This document shows, piece by piece, positions 1 to 8,046 of a stretch of DNA of 33,571 bases. Under the pieces are notes generated by a model. The model made no database searches and was not told the DNA's origin. It saw only the letters and a program-made list of their open reading frames with translations. A program made the translations under genes and the position numbers. How positions within the stretch are numbered: the first letter of the stretch is position 1; each line of letters opens with the position of its first letter. Origin of the DNA: Deltaproteobacteria bacterium (GTDB lineage Bacteria > Desulfobacterota > Binatia > Binatales > Binataceae); contig JAKAVC010000099.1 of the NCBI GenBank assembly GCA_021817345.1, positions 82,338-115,908 on the forward strand. The letters run 5' to 3'.

Positions 1-909
1 CTGGCGATAGCCGGTGTACTTGAGAGCTTCGGCCTCGCTCGCGAACTCGGCGATTTTCTGGCGCACCGAGGAGTCGTCCCACGCGCGCCGGCCGTTGCGT
101 TCGACGCGTTTGGCAAGGTCGGCCAGCTCGCGGATATCGCTCGCGATGCCGCTGTCGCCGATGCTCGAGCGCTCGAACATCAGCGTGGTGATTGCGACCT
201 GCCATCCGAGGTTCTTCTCGCCGACCAGGTTCTTCTTCGGCACCTTGACGTCCTCGAAAAAGACCTCATTGAAGCCGCTTGCGCCGGTCATCTGGACGAG
301 CGGGCGCACCGTGATGCCGGGGCTGCGCATGTCAACGAGCAGGTAGCTGATGCCCTTGTGCTTGGGCGCGTCGGGATCGGTGCGCACCAGCAGGAAGATC
401 CAGTCAGCGTGCTGTGCGAGCGAGGTCCACACCTTCTGGCCGTTGACGATGAAGTAGTCGCCCTGTTCGACCGCGCGGGTCTGCAGCGAGGCGAGGTCGG
501 AGCCCGCGTTGGGCTCGGAATAACCTTGGCACCAGATCTCGTCGCAGCGAAGAATTTTCGGCAGGTGCTCGCGCTTCTGTTCCTCGGTGCCCCAGTGGAT
601 AAGAGTCGGGCCGAGCAGGCTAATGCCCATGCCGGTAAACGGAACCGCGGTCCCGGCGCGCTCCAGTTCCTCGTGGTAGATGATTGTCTGAAGGACGCTG
701 GCGCCGCGGCCACCGTACTCCTTGGGCCAGCTTACACCCATCCAGCCGCCTTCATTGAGCTTGCGATGCCATCGGACGCGCGCGTCCCAGTCGCCCTCGC
801 GTTCGGCCGAGAGCGCGTCGCCCTTGGTTCCGAACCTGGCGTTATCCTTTAGCCATGCGCGAAATTCCCGCCGGAACGCTTCGTCTTCGGGGCCGTAATT
901 GAAATCCAT
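1..909 (-). CDS. Acyl-CoA dehydrogenase, 5' part only (runs off window)
   Basis: Reading from an ATG at 909 towards base 1, 303 codons are open with no stop, so the C-terminal part lies outside the window. The product oxidises an acyl-CoA to the 2-enoyl-CoA using FAD. The family signature WCQGYSEPNAGSDLA and the segments GQKVWTS and MTGASGFNEVFF are visible. It is a close paralogue of the next gene on the same strand, sharing long near-identical blocks, and begins only 44 bp after that gene's stop, so the two are probably co-transcribed. A Glu in the FER motif after the GWQVAITTLM segment is conserved in both copies and could be the catalytic base. The substrate cannot be read from sequence. 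Confidence 0.9.
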   Translation of the reverse strand, partial: MDFNYGPEDEAFRREFRAWLKDNARFGTKGDALSAEREGDWDARVRWHRKLNEGGWMGVSWPKEYGGRGASVLQTIIYHEELERAGTAVPFTGMGISLLGPTLIHWGTEEQKREHLPKILRCDEIWCQGYSEPNAGSDLASLQTRAVEQGDYFIVNGQKVWTSLAQHADWIFLLVRTDPDAPKHKGISYLLVDMRSPGITVRPLVQMTGASGFNEVFFEDVKVPKKNLVGEKNLGWQVAITTLMFERSSIGDSGIASDIRELADLAKRVERNGRRAWDDSSVRQKIAEFASEAEALKYTGYRQ

Positions 910-953
910 AATTTCTTCCCAGTGCCTCTCGTGCCGAAGTTATGTCAGCGCGC

Positions 954-2135
954 CTAGCCTTTCGGCAGGCCGAGCACGCGTTCTCCAATAATATTGTGCT
1001 GAATCTGGTTGGTGCCAGCCGCGATAGTGCCGCCGCGCGCCGCGAGCATCCGGAACGACCACTTGCCGCGGTCGATTGCGAACGGCGCGTTATGCTCGAT
1101 CTGGCTGTACGGCCCGAGCAGTTCCATCGCGAACATAGCGACCCTGAGGTTAAGTTCCGTGCTCACCAGCTTCATTATCGAGCCTTCGGGGCCGGGCGGA
1201 AGACCCTTGAGCCGGCGCGTCAACTGGCGATAGCCGGTGTACTTGAGCGCCTCGGCCTCGCAAAAGAACTCGGCGATCCTCTGGCGGACACTGGCGTCCT
1301 CCCATGCGGGTTTGCCGCCGCGGTGCAGCCGCTTCGCAAGCCTTACGAGTTCGCGCATCTGGCCGATACCCGGCCCGCCCGCGCCGCGCCGCTCGAACAT
1401 GAGCGTGGTGATCGCGACCTGCCATCCCTGGTTCTTCTCGCCGACCAGGTTCTTCTTCGGCACGCGCACGTCGTCGAAAAAGACCTCGTTGAAACCGCTT
1501 GCGCCGGTCATCTGCACCAGGGGACGCACGGTAATGCCGGGACTATGCATATCGACGAGCAGATAGCTGATGCCCTTATGCTTGGGCGCCTCGGGGTCCG
1601 TGCGCACCAGCAGGAAAATCCAGTCGGCATGATGCGCCGTGGAGGTCCAGATCTTCTGGCCGTTGACCACGAAGTCGTCGCCATCCTCGACCGCGCGGGT
1701 CTGAAGCGAGGCAAGATCGGAGCCGGAATTAGGCTCTGAGTAACCCTGGCACCATATTTCCTCGACGGAGAGGATTTTCGGGATGAAGCGTTTTTTCTGC
1801 TCCTCGTTGCCCCAATGCATCAGGGTCGGCCCGATCAGGCCAAGGCCCGAACCGATATAGGGCAGTGGAGCGCGCACGCGGGCTAGTTCCTGATGGTACA
1901 CGATGGTTTGCAGGATGCTTGCGCCGCGCCCGCCGTACTCTTTGGGCCAGTCGATTCCGAGCCATCCGCCCGCGCTGAGCTTCTTGCACCATTCAACGCG
2001 CCGATACCATCCACCCTCGTCGTCCTCGGCCAGCGCGTCGGCGTCGGGAATGCCTTCTTTGGGCGCGTTGTCCTTGAGCCACGCGCGGAATTCCGCGCGG
2101 AACGCCTCGTCCTCTGGAGTGAAGTTGAAATCCAT
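954..2135 (-). CDS. Acyl-CoA dehydrogenase (393 aa)
   Basis: FAD-dependent acyl-CoA dehydrogenase of normal family length. The start is the ATG at 2135, which gives MDFNFTPEDEAF, matches the N-terminus of the paralogue downstream, and is preceded by a purine-rich GGGGGAAGG. An in-frame extension to 2222 looks non-coding. The signature WCQGYSEPNSGSDLA lies at about residues 128-142. Near the C-terminus the usual YEGT motif reads AAGTNQIQ, so the Glu used by medium-chain enzymes is absent. Glu248 in FER lies on the helix where isovaleryl-CoA and some actinobacterial (ChsE-type) enzymes carry their base. This resembles the paired-subunit dehydrogenases of steroid or branched acyl side-chain breakdown. 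The two tandem copies could therefore form a heteromer, which is inference. Confidence 0.93.
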   Translation of the reverse strand: MDFNFTPEDEAFRAEFRAWLKDNAPKEGIPDADALAEDDEGGWYRRVEWCKKLSAGGWLGIDWPKEYGGRGASILQTIVYHQELARVRAPLPYIGSGLGLIGPTLMHWGNEEQKKRFIPKILSVEEIWCQGYSEPNSGSDLASLQTRAVEDGDDFVVNGQKIWTSTAHHADWIFLLVRTDPEAPKHKGISYLLVDMHSPGITVRPLVQMTGASGFNEVFFDDVRVPKKNLVGEKNQGWQVAITTLMFERRGAGGPGIGQMRELVRLAKRLHRGGKPAWEDASVRQRIAEFFCEAEALKYTGYRQLTRRLKGLPPGPEGSIMKLVSTELNLRVAMFAMELLGPYSQIEHNAPFAIDRGKWSFRMLAARGGTIAAGTNQIQHNIIGERVLGLPKG

Positions 2136-2317
2136 CGTCGCCTTCCCCCGACACGGCGGAATATCGGCCCGGCCGCCCGCAATCGTCGCTCGGCCCGGTG
2201 CGGTCGCGGCTAAAGTTCGCACAGACCGCGCGCGAATTCAAAGCCGTCGCTCCTGTTGAAGATCGCAATTGACTTTGCGCGAGCCTTTTCGGAAAGTCGA
2301 AGGCAAGCCCCCCCGAT

Positions 2318-2584
2318 ATGGATATCAAACTCGACCTTCCATCGGATCTTTTCGACGCTGAGTTCACCGAAGCGGCCTTCGGGCGGCGCGTTTGGGAACT
2401 GGCTGTCCTGGAACTGGTTCGCTTGCGCCGCCTCCACGAACATGAGGCGCAGGCGATGCTTGGGATCGGGCGATGGGAGCTGGTCGAACGGATGAAGGCG
2501 GTGGGTATCACGCCAACCGAAGAGACCTTCGAGGAACTACGGGGCGAACTGGAAAGAGCAATCAGGGCGAAGAACCGGCGCTGA
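2318..2584 (+). CDS. Small UPF0175-like protein (88 aa), antitoxin-like
   Basis: A short acidic-to-basic protein starting [12 protein letters not shown]. Its central part resembles UPF0175 proteins: a helical [12 protein letters not shown] stretch, then a helix-turn-helix-like segment with [18 protein letters not shown] and a GITP turn. Some UPF0175 members are antitoxins or small DNA-binding proteins. No toxin gene of the usual size lies next to it, since the glyoxalase gene follows after about 30 bp. It reads in the same direction as gloA and may share its transcript. The family assignment rests on pattern resemblance only. Confidence 0.6.
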   Translation: MDIKLDLPSDLFDAEFTEAAFGRRVWELAVLELVRLRRLHEHEAQAMLGIGRWELVERMKAVGITPTEETFEELRGELERAIRAKNRR

Positions 2585-2615
2585 ACGCGCCGGCGAGATT
2601 TCGAGGTCAATGCCG

Positions 2616-3002
2616 ATGCGACTGCTCCATACGATGCTGCGGGTCAACAACCTTGACGAATCGCTCAGCTTCTATTGCGACAAGCTCGGGATGAAGCTGC
2701 TGCGCAGGAAGGATTACCCGTCGGGCGAATTCACCCTCGCCTTCGTCGGCTATGGCTCCGAAGCCGAGCACACCGTGATCGAACTCACCTACAACTGGGG
2801 CGTCGACAAGTACGAACTGGGCAACGCCTTCGGCCATCTGGCAATCGGCGTCGAAGACATCTACAAGACCTGCGACGAACTCAAGAAAAAAGGCGTCAAG
2901 GTAACGCGCGAACCCGGCCCGATGAAGCACGGCGGCGCGGTAATCGCCTTCATAGAGGATCCCAACGGCTACAAGATAGAGCTTATCGAGACCCGCGCGT
3001 AA
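2616..3002 (+). CDS. gloA: Lactoylglutathione lyase (glyoxalase I), Ni-type
   Basis: A 128-aa short-form glyoxalase I that isomerises the hemithioacetal of methylglyoxal and a thiol (glutathione in the classical case) to a lactoyl thioester. The start [10 protein letters not shown] equals the E. coli enzyme's N-terminus. A GAGG ribosome site lies 8 nt before the ATG at 2616, whereas the ATG at 2610 sits only 2 nt from it, so 2616 is preferred. All four metal ligands known from E. coli are present at the same numbers: His5, Glu56, His74 and Glu122. The motifs [16 protein letters not shown] and [14 protein letters not shown] are intact. The gene ends 71 bp before a convergent hydrolase gene. 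Confidence 0.95.
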   Translation: MRLLHTMLRVNNLDESLSFYCDKLGMKLLRRKDYPSGEFTLAFVGYGSEAEHTVIELTYNWGVDKYELGNAFGHLAIGVEDIYKTCDELKKKGVKVTREPGPMKHGGAVIAFIEDPNGYKIELIETRA

Positions 3003-3014
3003 GGAATGCTTCGA

Positions 3015-3036
3015 GCGGCCGGCTCGGACCGGCCGC
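3015..3036. terminator. Perfect 8-bp hairpin between convergent genes
   Basis: GCGGCCGG and CCGGCCGC flank a 6-nt CTCGGA loop just after the gloA stop and before the stop of the convergent hydrolase. No T-run follows on either strand, so a classical intrinsic terminator is not shown. The position between two convergent genes fits a shared transcription-ending or RNA-stabilising hairpin. Confidence 0.4.
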
Positions 3037-3073
3037 GATGCTTATCGGCGTGATCGGCGCTGCGGACGGCGCA

Positions 3074-3913
3074 TCAGGCAAGCCCGAGGAATTGTTTTAT
3101 CGCGGCGAGCGCCTCGGGCTCGATCAGCGAAGGCGCGTGGCCCACGCCGGGAACTTCGACCGAATGCACTTCGCGCGCGACGGTTTTCATCCGCGCGACC
3201 GTCTGCGGCGCGAGTATGTCGCTCTCGGCACCGCGCACGACCAGGATTGGCGCGGTGATCCGAGCGAATGGAACCCACATGTCGAGCGGGCGCGCGGCCG
3301 AGCCGCCACGGCGCAGCGGCTTTCTCACCTGCGGGTCCATTTTCCATGCGAGCTTGCCGTTCGGGCCCGGCTTGACCGACCATTTCACCCACTGCTCGAG
3401 CGCGGCGTCGGTCAGATTTCGCGCCGGCGGATAGGTCTCGCGATAGTAGTCGGCGACGGCCCGCAAATCGTCGAACTCCGCGGGCGCCTCGCCGACGTAA
3501 TCCATGATGCGCTTTAGGCCGCGCGGGTCCACATCGGGGCCGATGTCATTCAGTATCAGCCGCTCGACGCGATCGGGATGGCCTCCCGCGAACAGCGTCG
3601 AGATCATGCCGCCCATCGAGGTTCCGATTAGCGTGACACGGCGGATTGCTAGCGCGTCGAGGAAACCCGTCAGATCGCTCAGGTAGGTCTGCGGCGTGTA
3701 ATCGATTCCCGGACCCCATTCGCTGTCGCCGCGTCCGCGCACGTCGAGCGCGAGGACGTGATAACCCGGAGCAAGATGCGGCGCGAGGCCGTCGAAATTG
3801 TGCGCGTTGCCGGTAAGCCCATGGATACAGACGAGCGCGGATTTGCCCGCGCCGCCGTGGTCGAGAAAGTGAAGTTTGAGCCCGTTTACGGTTACGAAGC
3901 TGCTGAGCGACAT
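3074..3913 (-). CDS. Alpha/beta hydrolase (279 aa)
   Basis: A single-domain alpha/beta-fold hydrolase. The oxyanion-hole HG motif (VCIHGLTGN) is near residue 31. The nucleophile elbow GTSMGG gives Ser99. The acid is probably Asp232 in GAESDIL, and His259 in GVGHAP completes the triad. The arrangement resembles epoxide hydrolase, esterase or C-C hydrolase relatives; substrate and reaction type cannot be decided. The ATG at 3913 has GAGGTGG upstream on the minus strand. It is divergent from the ferredoxin/P450 pair, so a shared degradative role is possible but not shown. Confidence 0.9.
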   Translation of the reverse strand: MSLSSFVTVNGLKLHFLDHGGAGKSALVCIHGLTGNAHNFDGLAPHLAPGYHVLALDVRGRGDSEWGPGIDYTPQTYLSDLTGFLDALAIRRVTLIGTSMGGMISTLFAGGHPDRVERLILNDIGPDVDPRGLKRIMDYVGEAPAEFDDLRAVADYYRETYPPARNLTDAALEQWVKWSVKPGPNGKLAWKMDPQVRKPLRRGGSAARPLDMWVPFARITAPILVVRGAESDILAPQTVARMKTVAREVHSVEVPGVGHAPSLIEPEALAAIKQFLGLA

Positions 3914-4009
3914 TGCGGATAGCCACCTCGCTTGACAATCGCCGCACCGTACAATAGCAGAGCGCTGCCCAACGGTCGTCGACTCGATGCGTGCCGGGAC
4001 CGCCCAGGG

Positions 4010-4039
4010 TTGTCAGAGGAGCGACGATCGTTGAATACT
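4010..4039 (+). promoter_or_regulatory. Candidate sigma70-like promoter for ferredoxin-P450
   Basis: TTGTCA at 4010-4015 and AATACT at 4034-4039 are 18 nt apart and lie about 100 nt before the ferredoxin start, in the divergent intergenic space. The match is partial (5/6 and 4/6). Confidence 0.3.
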
Positions 4040-4134
4040 ATCGTGGGGTCGGGTTCTCCGCTTATTGTAAGACGAATTCTGGCCGGCTGCGGAATAGCCG
4101 CGACGCCCGCATCAACGAATCGCTTGAGGATGTC

Positions 4135-4329
4135 ATGAAAGTCGTAGTGGACCAGCATCTTTGTGAGGGGAACAGCCGCTGCTCCGAGGCGGCGCCGGAC
4201 GTTTTCGAAGTCCGCGACGACGACAAGAGCCACGTTCTTATCGAGCGACCCCCTGAGGCGCTGCGCGAGAAGGTAAAACTCGCCGCCCGGCTCTGCCCGA
4301 GGCAGGCAATTTCGATAATCGAGGATTAA
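4135..4329 (+). CDS. Small 3Fe-4S-type ferredoxin (64 aa)
   Basis: A one-domain ferredoxin of the kind that donates electrons to bacterial P450s. Cys10 and Cys16 form a CxxNxxC motif and a later Cys-Pro (LCPRQAI) gives the third ligand. The middle position that would be Cys in a 4Fe-4S protein is Asn13, which points to a 3Fe-4S or atypical cluster. Such CxxXxxC variants are known from actinobacterial P450 ferredoxins. The ATG at 4135 is 4 nt after GAGGA; reading further upstream gives unconvincing protein. The P450 gene starts 73 bp downstream on the same strand, which supports pairing. No ferredoxin reductase gene is nearby. Confidence 0.9.
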   Translation: MKVVVDQHLCEGNSRCSEAAPDVFEVRDDDKSHVLIERPPEALREKVKLAARLCPRQAISIIED

Positions 4330-4356
4330 GGCTCCCGCGATCCGCCCGAAGTCCGA

Positions 4357-4390
4357 GCGGTTCGAACCGCCGCGGCCCGGGCGACGCCCG
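4357..4390 (+). repeat. 14-bp palindrome plus short hairpin before the P450
   Basis: GCGGTTCGAACCGC (4357-4370) is a perfect 14-bp palindrome. It is followed by CGGGC-GAC-GCCCG (4378-4390), ending a dozen bases before the P450 start. They could be an operator or an RNA structure between the two cistrons; no function is demonstrated. Confidence 0.4.
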
Positions 4391-4402
4391 AGGTTGATTC
4401 AA

Positions 4403-5668
4403 ATGCAAGCGCAGGCCCTCAGCGTCGACACGCTCGATATCATCACGCCGGACCATTACGCGAAGAACGGCTACCCGCATCGCGAATGGACGCTGCTTCG
4501 CAGCGAAGCGCCCGTCTACTGGTACGACCGGCCCAACGTCGAGCCGTTCTGGGCGATCACCAAGCACGCCGATATCGTCACGATCGGACGCCAGCCGAAG
4601 ATTTTCCTGAATGGACCGCGGCTGCTGGTGATTACCCGCGACCTGGTGATCCCGGGCGGCGAAAATCTGTTCCGCCATCTGCTGAACATGGACCCGCCCG
4701 AGCACGGGCGCTATCGCGATCTCGTCAACCGGCGCTTCACGCCGCGCGCGGTGCGCAAGCTGGAGGCCGAAGTCGCCGAGATCGCGAACAACGTCATGAG
4801 AGAGCTGGCCGCGACGCGTGCAAACGGCGGCGCCGTTGAATGCGACTTCGTCGTCGACATGGCGGCCAGGGTTCCGCTCGACGTTATCGCGGCGCTGATC
4901 GGCGTGCCCAGGGAAGATCGCGCGCAACTCTTTCAATGGACCAACGAGACTATCGGCTCGGCCGATCCCGAATTCCAGAAAGGCGCAAGCGCCGAGGAAA
5001 CGATTCGCCGCGCCCGCGAAGGGCTTTTCACCTATTTCAACAACCTGGTCGAAGAGCGGCGCAAAAATCCGCGCGATGACCTGACCAGCGTGCTCGCCAG
5101 CGCGCGGCTCGACGGCGAGCCGCTGCCGATATTCGAGCTGATGTCGTATTTCCTGCTGCTGGTGGTTGCCGGAAACGAGACCACCCGCAACGCGACCTCG
5201 GGCGGATTGCACGCCTTTATCGAGAACCCCGAGCAGTGGCGGATGCTCAAGCGCGACCCGTCGCTGCTTCGTTCCGCGGTCGAGGAGATCGTCCGATGGG
5301 TTACGCCGGTGATCCAGTTTGCACGCACCGCGACCCAGGACTACGAGCTTCGCGGCCAGAAGATTCGCGAGGGCGACTCGCTCTGCCTGTTCTATCCGTC
5401 CGCAAACCGCGACGAGGAAGTTTTCCAGGAGCCGTTCAAGTTCGATATCCGGCGTAATCCGAATCCCCATCTCGCCTTCGGTATCGGCGAGCATTTCTGC
5501 CTCGGCGCGAACCTCGCCCGGCTGGAGATCGAAGTTATCTTCCGCGAGCTGCTCAAATGGGTCGATTCCGCCGAGCTGACCGCTCCGATGGAGCGGCTGC
5601 GCTCAAGTTTCGTCGGCGGAATCAAGCATATGCCGGTCAGGCTCAAGCTCGCGCCGGGACAGGGCTGA
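4403..5668 (+). CDS. Cytochrome P450 (421 aa), CYP124/125/142-like
   Basis: A soluble class I bacterial P450 hydroxylating an unknown organic substrate. The I-helix oxygen-activation motif AGNETTR lies at 256-262, the K-helix ExxR at Glu295-Arg298, and the haem loop FGIGEHFCLG places the axial Cys at 366. The segment NMDPPEHGRYRDLVNRRF is typical of mycobacterial steroid and fatty-chain hydroxylases, so a sterol side chain, terpenoid or branched alkane is a reasonable guess. The ATG at 4403 is chosen with GAGG 9 nt upstream; a TTG at 4394 would add three residues. The ferredoxin gene just upstream is the probable electron donor. Confidence 0.95.
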   Translation: MQAQALSVDTLDIITPDHYAKNGYPHREWTLLRSEAPVYWYDRPNVEPFWAITKHADIVTIGRQPKIFLNGPRLLVITRDLVIPGGENLFRHLLNMDPPEHGRYRDLVNRRFTPRAVRKLEAEVAEIANNVMRELAATRANGGAVECDFVVDMAARVPLDVIAALIGVPREDRAQLFQWTNETIGSADPEFQKGASAEETIRRAREGLFTYFNNLVEERRKNPRDDLTSVLASARLDGEPLPIFELMSYFLLLVVAGNETTRNATSGGLHAFIENPEQWRMLKRDPSLLRSAVEEIVRWVTPVIQFARTATQDYELRGQKIREGDSLCLFYPSANRDEEVFQEPFKFDIRRNPNPHLAFGIGEHFCLGANLARLEIEVIFRELLKWVDSAELTAPMERLRSSFVGGIKHMPVRLKLAPGQG

Positions 5669-5965
5669 GCCGCGGCTTCATTGCCGAACTACCGCGGATA
5701 AGGCGGCGCGTGACGGAGCCGCGCGCGCCGCGTCGGGGCAATCGCGCCGCGCGCTTGTTGCGACCCGCGGCATTGTGGCGCTGGCCATCAAAACGGCGCC
5801 GCGACGGCGCAGTTCTTCGCCGACGCGCCGAATCCCGCGTTGGAACTGAACGCGAGCCCGATCGCGAGCGTCGGAACGCCGGCAGGCCGATGAGCGAACT
5901 CATCGACCCGCCGGACTCGCTGTTAGACTGGATCGCCGGTTATCATCGGGAGCCGGCGCGCAAGG
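5669..5965. other. 297-bp gap with no recognisable gene
   Basis: The stretch between the P450 stop and the convergent LLM gene holds only GC-rich, arginine-heavy open frames without recognisable motifs. No strong terminator was found. It may simply be the 3' spacer of two convergent genes. Confidence 0.5.
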
Positions 5966-7138
5966 CTACTTCCCAGGCTGTTGTTCATGCGCGGCCGACA
6001 CGGAATCAACCGTGAGCGGCCTGGGGTTGAGCTTCTTCAACGCCGGCATCACTTCTTTGGCGAAGAGCCGCATGCTTTTCTCCGCCGCGTCCATGGGCAT
6101 CGCGCCGTACTTGAAGATGAACATGATTTCGTCGGTGCCGAAGGCGTTGGCAAGCTCCGTCGCGCGCGCGATCGTCTGCTCGGGCGTGCCCCACGGGTGG
6201 CTGCGGTAAAAACCAAACTTGAACGGTGAGGGGTCGTTGCGAAGCGCGTCCTGCAACGCGCCGTAAGACTCGTAGCCCCTGGTGCCTCCCAGATGGGTGC
6301 CGAGCAGTTCGTAATGGCGCAGCGCCGAGTCCGCATACTCGACCATGTAGCGCTCGGCGCCGGCCTGAGCCTCGCCGGGAGTCTCGGCCACGTAGGTCCA
6401 GAGCGCGAGCTTGGTGTGGCTCGGAGCATAGCCGGCCTGCTGGCGCAGCTCGGCGTAACGATGCATGTTCGCGAGCGCGACGTCGAGGCTGGTGGTCGGG
6501 ATGGTGAGCGGCTTCACGTCGTGCTTTGCGATTATCTCGACGGTCTGGGCGGTGCCGCCCGCGCACCACAGGTTGGCGCTCAGATCGCGCTCGGGTTGCG
6601 GACGCAGACGCAGCCCGTGGATCTTGTAGAACTCTCCGTCGAAGTCGCATTGTCCGGTCGAGAGCAACTGCTTCAGCACCTGGAGCGACTCGTCGAACCG
6701 TCCCCTCGCCTCGTTCTGATCGATACCGAGTCCCGCGTACTCGCGGCGCCCAAGTCCGCGCCCAACGCCGCAGATGACGTTTCGGTCGGGCCCGATGAAC
6801 GAATCGAGCATGTTGACGTCTTCGGCAACGCGCACCGGATTGTGCCACGGCAGAACCGTGACCATCGTTCCGAGGTCCACGTGGCTGGTGATACCGGCGA
6901 TATAAGTAAGGTACTGAAGCGGATTCGTCACCATCGTGTACGGCGTGAAATGGTGCTCGATGGTCCACAGCGAATCGAAGCCGCACTCGTCGGCGATACG
7001 CGCGATGCCGATTTCTTCCCTGAAGATCTCGCGGTCCGAGCGCGTGGCGCGCCGCGGGACGGGCTGGCCTTTTTCCTCGGCCTCGTAGCGGTCCCAGTCG
7101 CGGTAATTCTGATTGAAGATGGTTGCCCCGATTCGCAT
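5966..7138 (-). CDS. LLM-class flavin-dependent oxidoreductase (390 aa)
   Basis: A luciferase-like TIM-barrel oxidoreductase using FMN or F420. Typical features are the N-terminal barrel strand MRIGATIF, the DSLWTIEHHFTPY segment, the TMVTVLPWHNPVRVAED strand, and DRNVICGVGRGLGRREYAGLG with the inserted RFDESLQVLKQL helix. Length and segments match LLM monooxygenases acting on alkanes, alkanesulfonates or other small substrates. The ATG at 7138 has AGGAG just upstream. It begins 24 bp after the tetR stop on the same strand, so the two form a likely operon. Cofactor and substrate cannot be assigned from sequence. Confidence 0.92.
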   Translation of the reverse strand: MRIGATIFNQNYRDWDRYEAEEKGQPVPRRATRSDREIFREEIGIARIADECGFDSLWTIEHHFTPYTMVTNPLQYLTYIAGITSHVDLGTMVTVLPWHNPVRVAEDVNMLDSFIGPDRNVICGVGRGLGRREYAGLGIDQNEARGRFDESLQVLKQLLSTGQCDFDGEFYKIHGLRLRPQPERDLSANLWCAGGTAQTVEIIAKHDVKPLTIPTTSLDVALANMHRYAELRQQAGYAPSHTKLALWTYVAETPGEAQAGAERYMVEYADSALRHYELLGTHLGGTRGYESYGALQDALRNDPSPFKFGFYRSHPWGTPEQTIARATELANAFGTDEIMFIFKYGAMPMDAAEKSMRLFAKEVMPALKKLNPRPLTVDSVSAAHEQQPGK

Positions 7139-7162
7139 GCGTTCTTCTCCTATTCGGGCTGG

Positions 7163-7831
7163 CTATCCGACAGCCACGTTGAATTCAGACAGATGAGGCT
7201 CGTTTTTCGCGCTCGCCCTAAGCTCGCCGAGCGTGTCGCGCACCAGAGTTCCAAGGAAGCGTTCGATACGCGAGGCCGGCAGGTTCGCCAATTTCATCTG
7301 GACCAGCACGTATCCGGTCGCCGCGATCACGCGCGCGTCGTTCTCCGCGTCGGGGTCGCGCTCGCTTGCGGTCTCCATCCGCCATCGCCGGATCGTGCGC
7401 GCGATCATCGCGACGATCTTCTCCTGGAACCGCAGATAGAGCGGCCACACCTCGTCACGCACCGCCGTGCTCCATTCGAGCAGCACGCGGGTATGGTCGG
7501 GATGGGTTCCCACCGCGTCGGCAAAGGCGCGGGTGTGTTCGAGGATTATTTCCGGCGCGGGGCGATGCTGGTCGTGGATCGTCTCAGCGATTTCGGTGAA
7601 GAAGCGCGCGACCTCTTGCAGAACGGCGCCAACCAGCGCCTTGCGCGTCGGGAAGTAGAAGAACACCGTGGGCACCGACACCCTGGCCTCGCGGGCGATT
7701 TCAGCATGGCGCCCGGCGCCGATACCGCGGCGCGCGAACACCCGCAGAGCGCATCGAAGCAGTAGCGCGCGCCGCTCAATCCTGTCGAGCGCGGGCGCGC
7801 GGCGCCGGCGCGGGGAGCGGCGTTTTTTCAT
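7163..7831 (-). CDS. TetR-family transcriptional regulator (222 aa)
   Basis: The N-terminal helix-turn-helix is recognisable: a basic tail, FARRGIGAG, the helix IAREARVSVPTVFFYFPTRKAL, then a variable all-helical ligand domain. The ATG at 7831 is preferred; a TTG at 7870 would lie inside the candidate promoter. There is no clear ribosome site before 7831, and the predicted transcript start is only a few bases upstream, so the mRNA may be almost leaderless. The gene heads a probable operon with the LLM oxidoreductase and is divergent from the diiron gene. An inverted repeat in the shared upstream region is its likely operator. Confidence 0.9.
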   Translation of the reverse strand: MKKRRSPRRRRAPALDRIERRALLLRCALRVFARRGIGAGRHAEIAREARVSVPTVFFYFPTRKALVGAVLQEVARFFTEIAETIHDQHRPAPEIILEHTRAFADAVGTHPDHTRVLLEWSTAVRDEVWPLYLRFQEKIVAMIARTIRRWRMETASERDPDAENDARVIAATGYVLVQMKLANLPASRIERFLGTLVRDTLGELRASAKNEPHLSEFNVAVG

Positions 7832-7841
7832 GAGATGAAGA

Positions 7842-7870
7842 CTTATGACGGTACCCTGAGATTTTGTCAA
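7842..7870 (-). promoter_or_regulatory. Candidate promoter of tetR-LLM operon
   Basis: Read on the minus strand, TTGACA (7870 to 7865) is followed after 17 nt by CATAAG (7847 to 7842). The -35 box lies inside the inverted repeat at 7862-7885, as expected for autorepression. Confidence 0.42.
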
Positions 7871-7885
7871 TCGCGGCTGACAAAA
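7862..7885. promoter_or_regulatory. TetR-type operator candidate (8-8-8 inverted repeat)
   Basis: TTTTGTCA and TGACAAAA are perfect inverted 8-bp arms separated by 8 bp (24 bp in all). The site lies in the divergent region between tetR and the diiron gene and covers the -35 boxes of both candidate promoters, so a bound regulator would block both. It is AT-rich within a GC-rich region. The link to this TetR is inferred from position. Confidence 0.6.
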
Positions 7886-7892
7886 ATATCAA
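7864..7892 (+). promoter_or_regulatory. Candidate promoter of the diiron gene
   Basis: TTGTCA (7864-7869), a 17-nt spacer and TATCAA (7887-7892) read on the plus strand. This predicts a start near 7899 and a leader of about 150 nt that contains short inverted repeats (for example CTAAC-GTTT-GTTAG around 7979-7992). Confidence 0.4.
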
Positions 7893-8046
7893 TTCATCGG
7901 TCCGGCACGGAGAATTCGCGAACCAGCAACCGTCCTGAAGTCAGACCGTCGCGCGATGGCCCGCCGTGGACACGCAGGCTAACGTTTGTTAGGCAAAAGG
8001 CCTGGGGGATCGGCCTGCTGAGGCCATATCGGTCAGGGGGCGTGCT

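Noticed and set aside
942-1739. Long plus-strand open frame opposite the acyl-CoA dehydrogenase
   Set aside because: It is the antisense shadow of a clearly recognised gene, rich in Arg/His/Leu, and has no motif of its own.
3932-3955. TTGACA followed by TACAAT as a promoter
   Set aside because: The spacer is only 12 nt, too short for sigma70.
4238-5494. Minus-strand open frame of 418 codons opposite the P450
   Set aside because: The plus strand has all P450 motifs; the antisense frame is a high-GC codon-bias shadow.
6293-7765. 490-codon plus-strand frame across the LLM gene and tetR
   Set aside because: It spans two recognised minus-strand genes and their spacer and has no domain signature.
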